Positions 20,301 through 31,270 of a stretch of 64,000 bases of DNA are shown piece after piece. Within the stretch, counting starts at the first letter, position 1, and each line of letters opens with the position of its first letter. The position numbers were made by a program, and so were the translations under genes. Origin of the DNA: Trifolium pratense (lineage: Eukaryota; Streptophyta; Magnoliopsida; Fabales; Fabaceae); the NCBI RefSeq assembly GCF_020283565.1, contig NC_060059.1, forward strand, positions 5,773,501-5,837,500. The letters are read 5' to 3'. A model generated the notes under the pieces. It did no database searches and had not been told where the DNA came from. It saw only the letters and a program-made list of their open reading frames with translations.

Positions 20301-22308
20301 CTCCATCTCTAAATGTCACAAAACTTGTGACATAGGATTTTACCTCTTTCAAATACTTTTCAACACCAGTCATGTGTCTGGAACAGCCACTATCAAAGTA
20401 CCAATCTTCTTTTGATGAGGCTCTGAGTGATGTATGGGCAATCAGACTTTTCCCACTGCTTTCAGCTGTATACTCCTTGGTATTGGTTGTATCATCTTTT
20501 TGCTTCCATTCCATCCTTGTTTTAGTAATGGATGGATCAGACTCTTGTGGAATTTCACTTGGATAACCATACAATTTGTAGCAGTAGGGCCTTATGTGCC
20601 CCTTTCTTCCACAGTGATGACATCTCCATGAGTGGTACCTGCTTCTGGGTCTAGGTATAAACCTAGGTGTCTGCCATCTTTGCTGATGTGGTGCCACATG
20701 TGGCAACACTTGTCTCTGCTGTCTAGGAGACAGGTGTGACGACATCCTGTCATGCATTTTTGGAGACGGTTGTTTACTTATCTCAGGCATATATTTCCCC
20801 TCTTTGTTGTAATCCATAATCCTATTAACATTTTTGTATTCATACCCAATGCCTGTTTTGGATCTACTAGGAGCAGGCAAAGTTTCCAGGATTTCATCTA
20901 GATCACTTCCTTTGAATAGCCTAAGAACATGCTTCTTTAAATTCTCAAGATGAGAGTTTAGTTCAGTTACCTCTTCATTCAGATGGGCTATCTCAGTCAG
21001 TTGTTTGATCTTGTCAGCTTCTAAGTTGATGATAGTTGCCTTCTGTTCCTCAATGATCTTTAAACTATCTTCCCATTTAGTACTAAATTCAGAGATTCTT
21101 GACAGATTAGCAGCTCTCTCAGTTTGCAACTTAGTGATTGTTTCTTTTTGCTCTTCAGAGACTCTGCAGACTTCTGCACTCTTCAGACACAGCTTTTTAT
21201 ATGATTCAGCAAGTTCATCAAAGGTCAGTTCTTCTTCACATGATTCAGTGTCAGATGTGCAAACACTTGTCAATACATGTATAGCTTTTGCAATATCGGC
21301 TTCTCCTTCAGAATCTTCATCTGACCAAGTTACAGTTAACCCCTTCTTTTGTTTCTTCAGAAAGGTTCCACATTCACTTCTAATGTGACCAAACCCCTCA
21401 CATTCATGGCATTGAACACCTTTATTTGGAGCTGATTTCTCATCTGTTACAGGTTTTCTGAAATTCCTATAAGTGTTGCGACCAATGTCAGCTGCACCTG
21501 TCTTAGAGCGTTTGTCCATTCTCTTTAGCACCTTATTAAATTGTTTTCCCAAAAGAACCATTGCATCAGAGATGCTTTGTTCAGACTCTGTGTCACTCAG
21601 TTGATCTTCTTCCTCAGCATTTGAAACAAAAGCAATGCTTTTGTGTTTCTTATCCATCTTTTCATTTGTAGCTACCTCATAGGTTTGTAGTGAACCAACC
21701 AGTTCATCTAGCTTCATATCTGTGATATCCTTTGCTTCTTCTATAGCTGTGACTTTCATGTCAAACTTCTTAGGTAGAGACCTGAGCATTTTTCTTACCA
21801 GCTTTTCTTCAGGTATCTTTTCACCCAAGGCATCAAATTGATTGTCAAAATCAAGTATGGTCATGTGAAAATCCTGAATGGTTTCATCATCATTCATTCT
21901 AAGATTCTCAAACTTAGTTGTCAGGAGTTGTAGCTTTGACAGCTTTACTTTAGAGGTACCTTCATGAACAGTCTCAAGAATTGTCCAAGCTTCTTTAGCA
22001 GAGACACACTTTTTGATGAGTCTGAATATGTGCTTGTCAACACCATTATATAGTGCATATAATGCTTTTGAGTTTGCAAGAGCAAGCTCATCCTCTTCTT
22101 TGGACCATTCTTCAGCAGATTTCAACTCAAGAGTTGGTTTACCATCTTTATCCATCTTCACAGGTGGAGTCCACCCTCTCAGAACTGCCTTCCATGTCTT
22201 GCTATCAATTTGTTTTAGAAAGGCCATCATGCGGGACTTCCAATAGTCATAGTTTGAAGCACCAACCAGAAGAGGTGGTCTGGTAACAAACCCTCCTTCT
22301 TTGTCCAT
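17365..22308 (-). CDS. Gag-Pol polyprotein of Sirevirus (Ty1/copia)
   Basis: 1647 residues, uninterrupted. Gag domain (UBN2-type) about 20-215, first CCHC knuckle ([14 protein letters not shown]) about 300-313, a coiled-coil-like stretch about 360-460, and a second knuckle ([14 protein letters not shown]) about 562-575. The aspartic protease motif DSG is near 637. The pre-integrase zinc-binding segment (LWHQKLGHL) is near 763. The integrase core shows HMDLMGP and SDHGKEFEN near 893. Reverse transcriptase shows [12 protein letters not shown] and the catalytic YVDDIVFGG near 1330. RNase H shows CDADWAG and STAEAEYIA near 1534. The integrase-before-RT order defines copia. All catalytic signatures look intact. 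It would produce virus-like particle, cDNA-synthesis and integration functions. The two knuckles and long gag are typical of Sireviruses. Confidence 0.95.
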   Translation of the reverse strand: MDKEGGFVTRPPLLVGASNYDYWKSRMMAFLKQIDSKTWKAVLRGWTPPVKMDKDGKPTLELKSAEEWSKEEDELALANSKALYALYNGVDKHIFRLIKKCVSAKEAWTILETVHEGTSKVKLSKLQLLTTKFENLRMNDDETIQDFHMTILDFDNQFDALGEKIPEEKLVRKMLRSLPKKFDMKVTAIEEAKDITDMKLDELVGSLQTYEVATNEKMDKKHKSIAFVSNAEEEDQLSDTESEQSISDAMVLLGKQFNKVLKRMDKRSKTGAADIGRNTYRNFRKPVTDEKSAPNKGVQCHECEGFGHIRSECGTFLKKQKKGLTVTWSDEDSEGEADIAKAIHVLTSVCTSDTESCEEELTFDELAESYKKLCLKSAEVCRVSEEQKETITKLQTERAANLSRISEFSTKWEDSLKIIEEQKATIINLEADKIKQLTEIAHLNEEVTELNSHLENLKKHVLRLFKGSDLDEILETLPAPSRSKTGIGYEYKNVNRIMDYNKEGKYMPEISKQPSPKMHDRMSSHLSPRQQRQVLPHVAPHQQRWQTPRFIPRPRSRYHSWRCHHCGRKGHIRPYCYKLYGYPSEIPQESDPSITKTRMEWKQKDDTTNTKEYTAESSGKSLIAHTSLRASSKEDWYFDSGCSRHMTGVEKYLKEVKSYVTSFVTFRDGAKGEIKGIGRLIDHGLPKLENVLLVKGLTANLISISQLCDQGMKVNFTKNECLVSNNEGDILMRGVRSKDNCYLWIPLEEANVSTCLLTKNEEVKLWHQKLGHLNLKSMKRVISEEAVRGLPSLQIQEGNICGECQIGKQTKVSHQKLQHLSTSRVLELLHMDLMGPIQVESLGGKKYVLVVVDDFSRYTWVNFIREKSETFEEFKNLCLQLQKEKDCGIIRIKSDHGKEFENSKFADFCAAEGISHEFSSPITPQQNGVVERKNRTLQESARVMLHAKNVPYKFWAEAVNTACYIHNRVTLRKGTATTLYELWKNRKPTVKYFHVFGSKCYILADREPRRKLDPKSDEGIFLGYSTNSRAYRVFNSRTRTMMESINVVVDDSDTTSADPAEETDVMTPVPTPDDDQTEPEPDQHSESTTEVPRPNKGPSTRIQKNHPLELVIGNPNQGIATRRSKEAISNSCFISKIEPKNVKEALTDEYWINAMQDELTQFRRSEVWDLVPRPDGINVIGTKWVYKNKTDENGDITRNKARLVAQGYTQIEGVDFDETFAPVARLESIRLLLAVACILKFKLYQMDVKSAFLNGYLNEEVYVEQPKGFVDPSFPNHVYKLKKALYGLKQAPRAWYERLTEFLVSHGYKKGGNDKTLFVREEKGKLMIAQIYVDDIVFGGMSRQMVEHFVHQMQSEFEMSLVGELTYFLGLQVKQMEDTIFISQEKYARNIVKKFGMEGGSHKRTPAPTHLKLTKDEKGIDVDQSLYRSMIGSLLYLTASRPDIIFAVGVCARYQSEPKMSHLTQVKRIFKYVNGTCGYGILYSHGNDSTLIGYCDADWAGSADDRKSTSGACFFLGNNLVSWFSKKQNSVSLSTAEAEYIAAGSSCSQLLWMRQMLKEYSVEQDVMTLYCDNLSAINISKNPIQHSRTKHIDIRHHFIRELVEEKIVTLEHIASEEQLADIFTKALDANQFENLRGKLGICLFEDK

Positions 22309-22363
22309 CCTTGCCAGAAAAAGTTTCCCTGGAGCTCACCCTAAAATTCAGAACAGGGTGCCT

Positions 22364-22377
22364 GCTCTGATACCAAT
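22364..22377 (-). other. Primer-binding site, initiator tRNA-Met type
   Basis: On the minus strand, directly after the 5' LTR, TTGGTATCAGAGC matches the 3' end complement of plant initiator methionine tRNA, the usual primer for copia elements. Confidence 0.9.
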
Positions 22378-23417
22378 TGAAATTCCTGGCACACAGTGGA
22401 CAGGTGTTGCTCAAGGTGTAGCAACACTTGTCTGTTGTAGACAGATGTTGTTACTGGTGCGCCAACACTTGTCTATAAACAGAGCAAATAACATAAAACA
22501 ATACAAACAGTAAAGTAAATAACACACGAGAGTTGTTAACCCAGTTCAGCCTAAAGCCTACTCTGGGAGATACCAATCCAGGAATGAAGTCCACTATCAG
22601 CAGTATTACTTCGAAGCTAAACTCACCCGTTTACAACTTCTCACTTAATCACTACCCAATGACACTTCTACCTAGGAACTCCTAGATATGAGACCCCGTC
22701 CCAATTCCCACCTTAACAACACAGACAGCGTTGTTATTCAATTCAACAATCACAACAGGTGGAGACACACTCCTAAGAAACTAGGATTCACTCTTGCTTA
22801 AAAGCTTGCGAGTAAACCACACAACACAATAGAACAATCTCCGTACTTCAAAGCTTAGGAGAAGTTCACACTTACAACTCAATACACTCAGGTCCTAAGC
22901 TTGCATCAATGAGACACAAGAAAGGCTCACAATTAACACTCTAAAATCCCAAAAAACTCACGCTTTGTAAGACTCAATTTTAGATGCTTGAAACCATATG
23001 CTTGCCTTCGTATTTATAGTAGTAGAACGACTTGGGCTTCAAGACAAAATTAGGGCTTCTAGAATTGCGGCAGCTGTGATATATTTTTGAAAACAATAGT
23101 TATATTTTTGAAACGCAAAAATATATTTTCCAAAAATATAATTCCTTTGGAAAATAAAACTAGGGTTTGGCTGCCTCATGAAACACATTAAACACGTGCG
23201 CCTTCCTCTGTAAGAAACCTTGAAACAATTCTTCAAACAGATCTTCAAAAGATTGAGTAGAAATTTAAACCCGCTAGCTGGCGCGCACGATACAGAGTCA
23301 GGTGTTGTTCCAAAGTGTCCCAACATTTGTCACAACACTTGGGGTCAGCACATTTGTCTCAACACTTGGCTAAAAATATGTTTTTGCAAAATGTAGCCAA
23401 TATACAAAAACCCAACA
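22378..23417 (-). repeat. 5' LTR of Sirevirus element
   Basis: 1040 bases, direct repeat of 13265-14303. Minus-strand TATAAATA at 23011-23018 is the likely core promoter. Followed on the plus strand by the target duplication TCTAT. Confidence 0.95.
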
Positions 23418-23646
23418 TCTATGTCCATTATGGGGACCACTTCACCGAACTTGTAGTTATTTGTAAAGATATCAATCAAGATTTTAAAATCACTTTTCAC
23501 ATGAGTTGTGGAAAGCGCTACTTCCAAGCCATATCCAAACCTAGATACATTTCCCACAATTCAAGGCATCACACACATCAATCTTTTTAAAGTAGTTTTT
23601 CATCCATATTCCATCAAAGTTGTGGAACCATAGCCTGAAGACTCTC
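23418..23646. other. Unidentified host or old repeat sequence
   Basis: This stretch and the one after the hAT insert (24189-24494) formed one sequence before the insertions at 13265 and 23655. The minus strand has moderately open frames but also stops, and I do not recognise a protein. It may be an old pseudogene or transposon relic. Confidence 0.3.
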
Positions 23647-24188
23647 CATACAAGCAGTGGCGGCTTGCACACATGTGCGAGATGTGCGACGGCATCGGGC
23701 CTCAAAATTTTGAGGGCCTCAACTCAAAATTTTGAGGTCCTATAAATTACTTATATATTATTAATAACATATAAAATATCATATGTATATTAATAGATTA
23801 ATTTTTAGGCCCTAAAATAATATTTATATATTGCTAATGTTCATAAAATATCATATGAATATCAATAGATTAGTTATTTATACTCGTAAATATAGTTCTA
23901 GCCCATTTTAATTTTTGCATAAAATTTAACCTTAGATTAGGAGGTTCCTTTTTGACGTTATATACAAAGATAATTATTTTATATTTCTTGTTCCATTTGA
24001 TATAATGCAATTGATTTAATATTGATAATTTATATGTTTACAAGAATAAGAATAATTTTTTATATATATATTATATGCAGTTTAAATCAACAATTTTTTT
24101 GAAAAACTAAATTTAGATTTTTTTTAAGGCGCCACTTTTATATTTTGCACAGAGCCTCCTAAAACTCGGAGACGCCCTTGCATACAAG
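23647..24188. mobile_element. hAT-type non-autonomous element
   Basis: Element 23655-24180 flanked by a perfect 8-bp duplication CATACAAG (23647-23654, 24181-24188), diagnostic of hAT insertion. Ends CAGTGGCGGC and CGCCCTTG (complement CAAGGGCG). Subterminal repeats of CTCAAAATTTTGAGG. No transposase frame; the interior is AT-rich. Confidence 0.85.
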
Positions 24189-24494
24189 CACCATCGTTGT
24201 TGAGATTTATTCAATCTCCAGGTTTTTTTTTTCTAATAGGTGTAGATTGTCTCATTTCTCTAAACATTTCGATGAGATAATTGAGTTGAACACAAATTCA
24301 TCTCTCTAGTAAAATTTTGTATTGCCAAAATATGGTTGTTGAAAGTCGTCTTTAAAAATATATTTGTTTCTCCACTTCCACAAAAATCAACAAGTGGTCC
24401 TGAAAGTTGTCTTTCAACTTGAAATGCCACGAGTTTGGTGATGTTATTGAATATCCGATTCCTGCAATCAAAGGTAAAAAAATCAGTGATAAAA
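24189..24494 (-). other. Unidentified, weakly coding-like
   Basis: Contains an 82-residue minus-strand open frame (24260-24508) with ordinary amino-acid composition but no domain I can name. It runs into the neighbouring transposon end, so it is probably a relic rather than a gene. Confidence 0.25.
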
Positions 24495-25193
24495 GGGGAA
24501 ACAGTCATTTTAGTCCCTCAATGTGTAATTTGCTGTCATTCTAGTCCCTGACTGAAGAAAAAATATAAAATAGTCCCTGACTTTGCAACCCGTTAATCAT
24601 TTTAGCCTCTACCGTTAAAATTGGCAGTTAACTTTACCAAAAAAAATGACATTGCATTTTTGAAGACACGTGGCACGCTGAGTAGACATTAGCTGGCCAA
24701 ATGGCCCGATGACATAGCAAGACCAAATTGACAATCTTTTTTTCTTTTTCATTTCTTCATCTTCTTCTTCTTCTTCTTCTCATTCTTCATCTTTTTCCAT
24801 TTTAAGAAATTTTTCCTTCTATCTCTCTTCCTCCACCAACCACTCTTTCCATCTCTTCCTCGAACACAACTACCATCTTCATCACCACAAATCCAACCAA
24901 AACTACAACAACAACAACATGTTTCTCTTGGGAGAGACTTGCAATGATCTTGGATTGAAATGACCTACAATTTGCATTTACATTCTGTATGTTGTTCTCA
25001 GATCTATCTAATAATACATTCATTCTTCTCAAATTTATATTGCTTTTATTAGTTTTGAAAGGCCAAGTGTTTTGTATTGTTTGCGACAGAAAAATTTATA
25101 TGAAACTCAAATATGACATAATAGTTTGGTAGCAAAGGCATGGATATTGTTGCTACAGTTGATTTCAGTTTTGTCACTCCCTCTACTAGGCCC

Positions 25194-25717
25194 TGTTAAA
25201 TCCAAATGATTCTAATGAGCTAATTCATATTGTTAATAAGTTGGCTTGATGTGCAAGTAACAAAAGTGAAAGTGTAACTAATTGCTTCTAAAGCAAGTTA
25301 GTTAGTTTGTTAGTGAGTTTGTTAGAGCCAGTTAGATTTTGTTCTACCTAGGTTGTTAGAGTTTGTTAGGAAGTTATTAGTTGGTTAGGGCCTAAGAGAA
25401 TCACTAGCTTTGTGGTGATCTAGTATAAAAGGGCTTGGCCCATATTAGTGTGTGTAATCAACTAATTTTTCCCCCAAGTGGATGAATAAAATCTGAGCTA
25501 TTTTCCCTATAATCATCTTCTTCTTCAATCCTTCAATTACACAGCTTTTCTTTCTTTCCATTCATTCACCATTGTTGCAGCAGCAAGAATAGTAGATCCT
25601 GGAGATCGTGCTCATAGGCAAGGCCTAGAGACTGTGCAGCGCGCGCGTGTATTCTTGCCTGCTTGCTCAAGCCTGTGCAGGCCAAGTGATTTGTGCTAAG
25701 CTTCAGCTGCGCCTACA
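25194..25717 (+). repeat. 5' LTR of copia element
   Basis: Begins TGTTAAATCC, ends GCGCCTACA. Core promoter-like TATAAAAG at 25424-25431 and AATAAAAT at about 25486, a likely polyadenylation signal. Low-complexity TTAGTTAG repeats occur at 25305-25395. Confidence 0.95.
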
Positions 25718-25742
25718 TCTAGCATCAAGAGCCTGGTTCGTG
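25718..25742 (+). other. Degenerate primer-binding site
   Basis: Just inside the 5' LTR, AGCATCAAGAGCCTGGTTCG resembles the initiator-tRNA-Met complement (TGGTATCAGAGCC) with an extra base and substitutions. Position fits; sequence match is imperfect. Confidence 0.4.
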
Positions 25743-25750
25743 CTTTAACC

Positions 25751-28700
25751 ATGGCAACCTTTAACAATGGTCAATTCCCTGCGAATCTACCAATTTTGGA
25801 TGGAAAGAATTATGATAATTGGAGCAAACAGATGAAAGTTTTGTTCAATTATCAAGATGTGATGGAACAAGTGATTAGTGGTGTGGAATCACTCTCAGAA
25901 GGTGCAACAGAGGTTCAAAGAACACAACACAAAGAATTGAAGAAGAAAGACTACAAGGCATTGTTCATAATTCACCAAAGTGTAAGCCCTGATATCTTTG
26001 AAAAGGTTGGAGATTGTGAATCAGCTAAGCAAGCTTGGGATATCTTGGCTACAGCTTATGCTGGAGATCAGAAGGTGAAGAAAGTGAAGCTACAAACCCT
26101 AAGAAGCAAGTTTGCACAGCTACAAATGGAAGAGAAAGCAACTGTAAGTGAATTCTTCACCAAAATTGCAAAATTAGTTAATGAAATGAAAGCTTGTGGA
26201 GAAATTGTGTCTGGTACAATGAGAGTAGAAAAGATATTGAGATCTTTAACTCCTAAGTTTGACTATGTGGTAGCTGCTATAGAAGAATCTAAGGATCTTG
26301 ACAGTATTAAGGTTGAGGAACTGCAAGGATCTTTAGAAGCACATGAACAAAGGATGAATCAGAGAAACTCTGATAAATCCAATGGTGAAATAGCATTACA
26401 AGTTCAGCAGGGTAATAAGAATAAGAAAGGAAAGGGAAAATGGCAGGGCAATAAGGGAAAAGATGGAAATGGAAAAGAGAATCAAGATACCAAAGGAGGT
26501 GGAAATCAGAAGAAACAGTTTAATGGTGGAAGAGGTGGTTACAATGGAGGTGGAAGAGGTGGAAGAGGTGGAAGAGGAAAGTTTGACAAGAAACACATTC
26601 AATGCTATAATTGCCAAAATTATGGTCATTTTGCAGATGAATGTAGATTCAGAGAGGAATCAAGTGATGCTGAAGCCAAAATGGCTAGAAATGATGATGA
26701 TGATGAAGGCTCAGTGATGCTTCTTGTAACTACAAAAGATGAAAGTGACTTTCAAGAGAAATGGTATCTTGATACTGGATGTACAACACACATGACAGGG
26801 AGGAAAGATTGGTTCACAAGCCTAAAGGCTACTCAGAATCACAATGTTAAATTTGCAGACAATAGCAGCCTTGCAGTACAAGCTATTGGTGATGTAACCA
26901 TCAAAAGAAAGGATGGCAAGTGTTCAGTGATTTCTGGTGTATTGTACATACCAGGTATAAAATGTAATCTACTCAGTATAGGCCAATTGCTAGAGAAAGA
27001 TTATAGAATTGTAATGGAGAATAGGTTGCTGAAAGTGTACAACACTAAAGGTAACTTGATGTTGAAAACTGAAATGTCAAAGAATAGGACATTCAAGATT
27101 GGGCTCAATGTTCTGAATCACAAGTGCTTGATGACTGCATCAAGCAGAGAAGAATGGAGATGGCACTATAGAATGGGGCACTTGAATTTCAAGGACCTCA
27201 GCTTGCTGCAAAAATCAAAAATGGTGACAGGCTTGCCAAGCCTGCAAGTGCCTGAAGAGATTTGTGAAGAGTGTGTGCAGTCAAAGCAGCACAGAGGGAG
27301 CTTCAGCAAGCATGCAGCAAGTAGAACCAATAGTGTACTTGAAGTGGTGTATTCAGATGTATGTGGTCCAATGCAAGTGAATTCATATGGAGGTAACATG
27401 TACTTTGTAAGTTTCATAGATGACTTTAGCAGAAAACTATGGACTTACTTGATAAGTAAGAAAAGTGATGTGTTTGAAATTTTTAAGAAATTTAAAGCTA
27501 CAGTTGAGAGACAAAGTGGTAAGAGACTTAAAACCCTAAGAACAGATGGGGGTGGAGAGTATGTATCACATGAATTTGCAAAATTCTGTGACAATGAAGG
27601 CATTGTGCATGACATAGTCCCACCATATACTCCACAGCAAAATGGGACTGCTGAAAGGAAGAATAGAACAATAATGGATATGGTGAGGTGTATGCTGAAG
27701 GGGAAGCATTTACCTAAGGAGTTATGGGGTGAAGCAGTGTCTACTGCTACTTACACATTGAACAGATGCCCTACAAAGAGATTGAAGGGTATCACACCAG
27801 AAGAATGTTGGTCAGGACACAAGCCAAATGTGAATCATATGAGAGTGTTTGGTTCACTAGCTTTCAGACACACACCAGATCAATTGAGAAAGAAGCTGGA
27901 TGATAAGTCAACAATGATGATATTGGTTGGTTATCACTCAACTGGAGGTTACAAACTCTATGATCCAATCAACAACAATGTGGTGATCAGTAGAGATGTA
28001 ATAATTGATGAACTTAAGGAATGGGACTGGAACACTAATGACAAAAAGAAGTCAACTAGTGTGATGATTGAAGAAGTTAGTGAAGAACAAGTAAATCAGC
28101 CAGTTCCTGAGGTGAGAAGATCAAATAGGCTTAGAGTTCTACCAGCAAGACTACAAGAGTGTGAAATGAACTCATATGGTCAAGTGAACAATGATGGTGA
28201 GTTGATCCATTTAGCATTCATGGCTGAATCTGAACCAATTGATGTGCATAGTGCTCTACAAAGTGAAAAGTGGAGATGTTCTATGAAAGAAGAATTGGAT
28301 TCAATTGAAAGCAATCAAACATGGGAGCTGGTGGATCTTCCACAGAGAAAGAAGGCAATAGATGTGAAGTGGGTTTACAAGCTTAAAGTAAACTCAAAGG
28401 GTGAAATAACCAGATATAAAGCAAGACTAGTGGCAAAGGGATTTCTTCAGAAAGAAGGTATTGACTATGATGAAGTGTTTGCACCTGTTACTAGAATGGA
28501 AACAATAAGGTTAGTAACTGCTATTGCTAACCTAAATGATTGGCCAATGTATCAAATGGATGTGAAGTCAGCATTTCTGAATGGTCCTATAGAAGAGGAA
28601 GTATATGTTGCCCAGCCACCTGGTTATGAAGTGAAAGGTCAAGAGCTTAAGGTGTATAAGCTTAAGAAGGCACTCTATGGTCTAAAACAAGCTCCAAGAG

Positions 28701-29782
28701 CCTGGAACAAAAGGATTGACAAGTTCTTAAATGAAATAGGGTTTAAGAAATGTGTCACAGAACATGGAGTGTATGTCAAGAAAGATGCTGCAAAGGGAGT
28801 TATTATAATTTGTCTATATGTAGATGATTTGCTTATCACAGGAAGCAATGAATCTTATATTAATGAGTTCAAGGGTGACTTGAAGGAAGAGTTTGAAATG
28901 ACAGATTTAGGCCTCATGACATATTTTCTAGGCATTGAGTTTCTGAGGAATGAGCAAGGAATCTTAATGCACCAGACTAGATATGCATCAGAGATTTTGA
29001 AGAAGTTTGAGATGGACAAATGCAATGTTGCATTGTCACCTGCTGAGCCAAGGTCACAGCTAACAAAGTGTGCAGAAGAAGAGGATGTAGGCCCTACATT
29101 CTATAGAAAGCTGATTGGTTCTCTGAGGTATTTGTGCAATACAATGCCTGATTTGGCTTACAGTGTAGGGATTGCTAGCAGGTTCATGGAAAGGCCTAAA
29201 GGGTCACACTTGATTGCAGTGAAAAGAATACTTAGATATGTGAAAGGTACCATAAACTATGGTATCATGTTCCCTGCAAGTGACAGAGACAAAGAATGCA
29301 AGCTGATTGGCTACACAGATTCAAATTGGTGTGGTGATCATGAAGATAGAAAATCAACTGCTGGTTATATGTTTTTCTATGGTGGATCACCAATATCATG
29401 GTGTTCAAAGAAGGAACCTGTAGTGGCCTTATCCTCATGTGAGGCAGAGTATATAGCAGCATCACTCAGCACCTGTCAAGCCATTTGGTTGAAAAACCTA
29501 ATTGAAGAAATCAGTCAAGACATGTGTGAAACAGTTACTTTGAAGACTGATAATGTGTCTGCTATCAATCTTGCAAAGAACCCTATTGCTCATGGAAGAA
29601 GCAAGCATATAGAGCTGAGGTTCCATTACTTAAGAGAGCATGTAAGCAATGGTAACTTGGCTCTAATGTATTGCAGAAGTGAAGAGCAAGTTGCAGACTT
29701 GTTAACCAAGGCTGTAACAGTACAGGTGTTTGAAAAATTGAGAAGTGAAATGGGAATTGAGACAGTGGACAACATGAATTAA
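25751..29782 (+). CDS. Gag-Pol polyprotein of Ty1/copia element
   Basis: 1343 residues without interruption. Gag (UBN2-type) about 10-205, then a Gly/Lys-rich basic region 220-275 and a CCHC knuckle ([14 protein letters not shown]) 285-298. Protease DTG is near 341. The pre-integrase segment ([10 protein letters not shown]) is near 471. Integrase core residues occur in YSDVCGPM near 535 and RTDGGGEY near 597. Reverse transcriptase shows [12 protein letters not shown] and [10 protein letters not shown] near 1023. RNase H shows DSNWCGD and [11 protein letters not shown] near 1227. Start chosen at the first Met after the primer site; the frame ends eight bases before the 3' LTR. All catalytic motifs look complete, so the element may be mobilisation-competent. 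Confidence 0.95.
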   Translation: MATFNNGQFPANLPILDGKNYDNWSKQMKVLFNYQDVMEQVISGVESLSEGATEVQRTQHKELKKKDYKALFIIHQSVSPDIFEKVGDCESAKQAWDILATAYAGDQKVKKVKLQTLRSKFAQLQMEEKATVSEFFTKIAKLVNEMKACGEIVSGTMRVEKILRSLTPKFDYVVAAIEESKDLDSIKVEELQGSLEAHEQRMNQRNSDKSNGEIALQVQQGNKNKKGKGKWQGNKGKDGNGKENQDTKGGGNQKKQFNGGRGGYNGGGRGGRGGRGKFDKKHIQCYNCQNYGHFADECRFREESSDAEAKMARNDDDDEGSVMLLVTTKDESDFQEKWYLDTGCTTHMTGRKDWFTSLKATQNHNVKFADNSSLAVQAIGDVTIKRKDGKCSVISGVLYIPGIKCNLLSIGQLLEKDYRIVMENRLLKVYNTKGNLMLKTEMSKNRTFKIGLNVLNHKCLMTASSREEWRWHYRMGHLNFKDLSLLQKSKMVTGLPSLQVPEEICEECVQSKQHRGSFSKHAASRTNSVLEVVYSDVCGPMQVNSYGGNMYFVSFIDDFSRKLWTYLISKKSDVFEIFKKFKATVERQSGKRLKTLRTDGGGEYVSHEFAKFCDNEGIVHDIVPPYTPQQNGTAERKNRTIMDMVRCMLKGKHLPKELWGEAVSTATYTLNRCPTKRLKGITPEECWSGHKPNVNHMRVFGSLAFRHTPDQLRKKLDDKSTMMILVGYHSTGGYKLYDPINNNVVISRDVIIDELKEWDWNTNDKKKSTSVMIEEVSEEQVNQPVPEVRRSNRLRVLPARLQECEMNSYGQVNNDGELIHLAFMAESEPIDVHSALQSEKWRCSMKEELDSIESNQTWELVDLPQRKKAIDVKWVYKLKVNSKGEITRYKARLVAKGFLQKEGIDYDEVFAPVTRMETIRLVTAIANLNDWPMYQMDVKSAFLNGPIEEEVYVAQPPGYEVKGQELKVYKLKKALYGLKQAPRAWNKRIDKFLNEIGFKKCVTEHGVYVKKDAAKGVIIICLYVDDLLITGSNESYINEFKGDLKEEFEMTDLGLMTYFLGIEFLRNEQGILMHQTRYASEILKKFEMDKCNVALSPAEPRSQLTKCAEEEDVGPTFYRKLIGSLRYLCNTMPDLAYSVGIASRFMERPKGSHLIAVKRILRYVKGTINYGIMFPASDRDKECKLIGYTDSNWCGDHEDRKSTAGYMFFYGGSPISWCSKKEPVVALSSCEAEYIAASLSTCQAIWLKNLIEEISQDMCETVTLKTDNVSAINLAKNPIAHGRSKHIELRFHYLREHVSNGNLALMYCRSEEQVADLLTKAVTVQVFEKLRSEMGIETVDNMN

Positions 29783-29789
29783 GGGGAAG
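29779..29789 (+). other. Polypurine tract of copia element
   Basis: TTAAGGGGAAG directly before the 3' LTR, overlapping the end of the gag-pol stop codon region. Confidence 0.85.
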
Positions 29790-30313
29790 TGTTAAATCCA
29801 AATGATTCTAATGAGCTAATTCATATTGTTAATAAGTTGGCTTGATGTGCAAGCAAAAAAAGTGAAAGTGTAACTAATTGCTTCTAAAGCAAGTTAGTTA
29901 GTTTGTTAGTGAGTTTGTTAGAGTCAGTTAGATTTTGTTCTACCTAGGTTGTTAGAGTTTGTTAGGAAGTTATTAGTTGGTTAGGGCCTAAGAGAATCAC
30001 TAGCTTTGTGGTGATCTAGTATAAAAGGGCTTGGCCCATATTAGTGTGTGTAATCAACTAATTTTTCCCCCAAGTGGATGAATAAAATCTGAGCTATTTT
30101 CCCTATAATCATCTTCTTCTTCAATCCTTCAATTACACAGCTTTTCTTTCTTTCCATTCATTCACCATTGTTGCAGCAGCAAGAATAGTAGATCCTGCAG
30201 ATCGTGCTCATAGGCAAGGCCTGGAGACTGTGCAGCGCGCGCGTGTATTCTTGCCTGCTTGCTCAAGCCTGTGCAGGCCAAGTGATTTGTGCTAAGCTTC
30301 AGCTGCGCCAACA
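29790..30313 (+). repeat. 3' LTR of copia element
   Basis: 524 bases, same length as the 5' LTR. Differences by eye: two near the GTGCAAG(T/C)AA segment, one at GAG(C/T)CAG, one at CCTG(G/C)AGA, one at CCT(A/G)GAG, and one in the terminal GCC(T/A)ACA. Confidence 0.95.
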
Positions 30314-30735
30314 GGCCCCCGCTTATATTTTTCTTCCTCTATAAACTTCTCCAAGCCTCTTATGTCTCATCACCATCGTCATCTCACTATGTCACCTGTC
30401 ACCATTAATTAATGGCCAACAACAACAAAATTCTTCCATCATCGTTCAACCATTCGATGATGATGATGATGATTATCACAATATTGATCAACAATATTGT
30501 CATTTTGGTCCCTCACCACGTCATCAGGCCACTTGTCCAACTAATGTCTACTCAGCGTGCCACGTGTTTCCAAAAAAATATCACGTCAGTTTTTTTTAAA
30601 AAAGTTAACGCCAATTTTGACGGCAGAGACTAAAATGACTAACGGATTGCAGAGTCGGTAATTATTTTGTATTTATTTTTCAGTCAGGAACCAAAATGAT
30701 AGCGAGTTGCACCTTGACTAAAATGACTATTTTCC

Positions 30736-31270
30736 AATAATAAAATTAGATGGAACCAAATGAAGCCATACCATAGTAGCATAAAAGCATTTAAAGAGGG
30801 GGAAAAATGAATGATTAACTAAGATTACTATAACATGACTAACTGGAAGGAAAAAATTGGAGAAATTCAAATCCACTACAACTATATACAGTCAACTAGA
30901 TAGTACGTTTCCAACCACACATTGTTAAAACTAAAAACGACAACACTTGCTCTGCTCCATATTTTTCATGACTCGTTAGATTAGATCCCATCCCATTCAT
31001 TTGAACCACACCAATATTAGTAAGATTTTGTCCCATAGTTACTTGCTAGCTGTCGTCAATTTTCTCGACCCAACAACACTCCAAACATTATTTGCAATTG
31101 CATTGCCTTGTACGAATCTCACCCACTTAAAATAGTAATCTTAAATTCACTCACGACTGTAGTAGTAGTTTCAAGTAATTAACATATCACAACGTTAACT
31201 TTAAAGTTTTTAGATATCTATTCATACATGATACATTGCTTCTCAATAATCAATTAGTACAGTATTAGCC
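30736..31270. other. Upstream region of carboxylesterase 1
   Basis: About 535 bases of unique-looking AT-rich sequence between the Mutator-like element's right end and the esterase start codon. Must hold the gene's core promoter. I do not see a convincing TATA box at a clear distance. Confidence 0.5.

Larger units (their letters stand above)
13260..23422 (-). mobile_element. Sirevirus-type Ty1/copia LTR retrotransposon
   Basis: Complete element (13265-23417) flanked by the 5-bp duplication TCTAT (13260-13264 and 23418-23422). In transcription order on the minus strand: 5' LTR 22378-23417, primer-binding site just inside it, gag-pol 22308-17365, an envelope-like region 17156-15100, a spacer with repeated polypurine tracts, and the 3' LTR 13265-14303. 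Long LTRs, an extra ORF after pol and multiple polypurine motifs are hallmarks of the Sirevirus (SIRE1/Maximus) lineage. By eye the LTRs differ at only a handful of sites in about 1040 bases, so insertion was recent. Gag-pol is intact; the extra ORF is frameshifted. Confidence 0.95.
25189..30318 (+). mobile_element. Ty1/copia LTR retrotransposon with intact polyprotein
   Basis: Element 25194-30313 flanked by the duplication GGCCC (25189-25193 and 30314-30318). Two 524-bp LTRs differ by eye at about six positions, indicating a young insertion. Internal order: degenerate primer-binding site, one gag-pol frame, polypurine tract, 3' LTR. It is nested in an older inverted-repeat element. Lineage within copia not assigned. 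Confidence 0.95.
24495..30735. mobile_element. Mutator-like non-autonomous element, split by copia
   Basis: About 230-bp inverted ends. The left begins GGGGAAACAGTCATTTTAGT at 24495; the complement of the right end begins GGAAAATAGTCATTTTAGTC at 30735. Both ends continue through related phrases (CCTGACTGAA, GTTAACTTT, ACGTGGCACGCTGAGTAGAC). Without the copia insertion it would be about 1.1 kb. Flanks AGTGATAAAA and AATAATAAAA agree at 8 of 10 positions, compatible with an aged 9-10-bp duplication, and the GGGxAAA..AGTCATTTTAGTC end is the kind seen in MULEs. No transposase. Small open frames at 24802-25032 and 30412-30633 fall inside its arms. Confidence 0.7.

Noticed and set aside
24802..25032. 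Val/Glu-rich 76-residue minus-strand frame
   Set aside because: Low-complexity translation of CTT and CAA repeats within the Mutator-like element.
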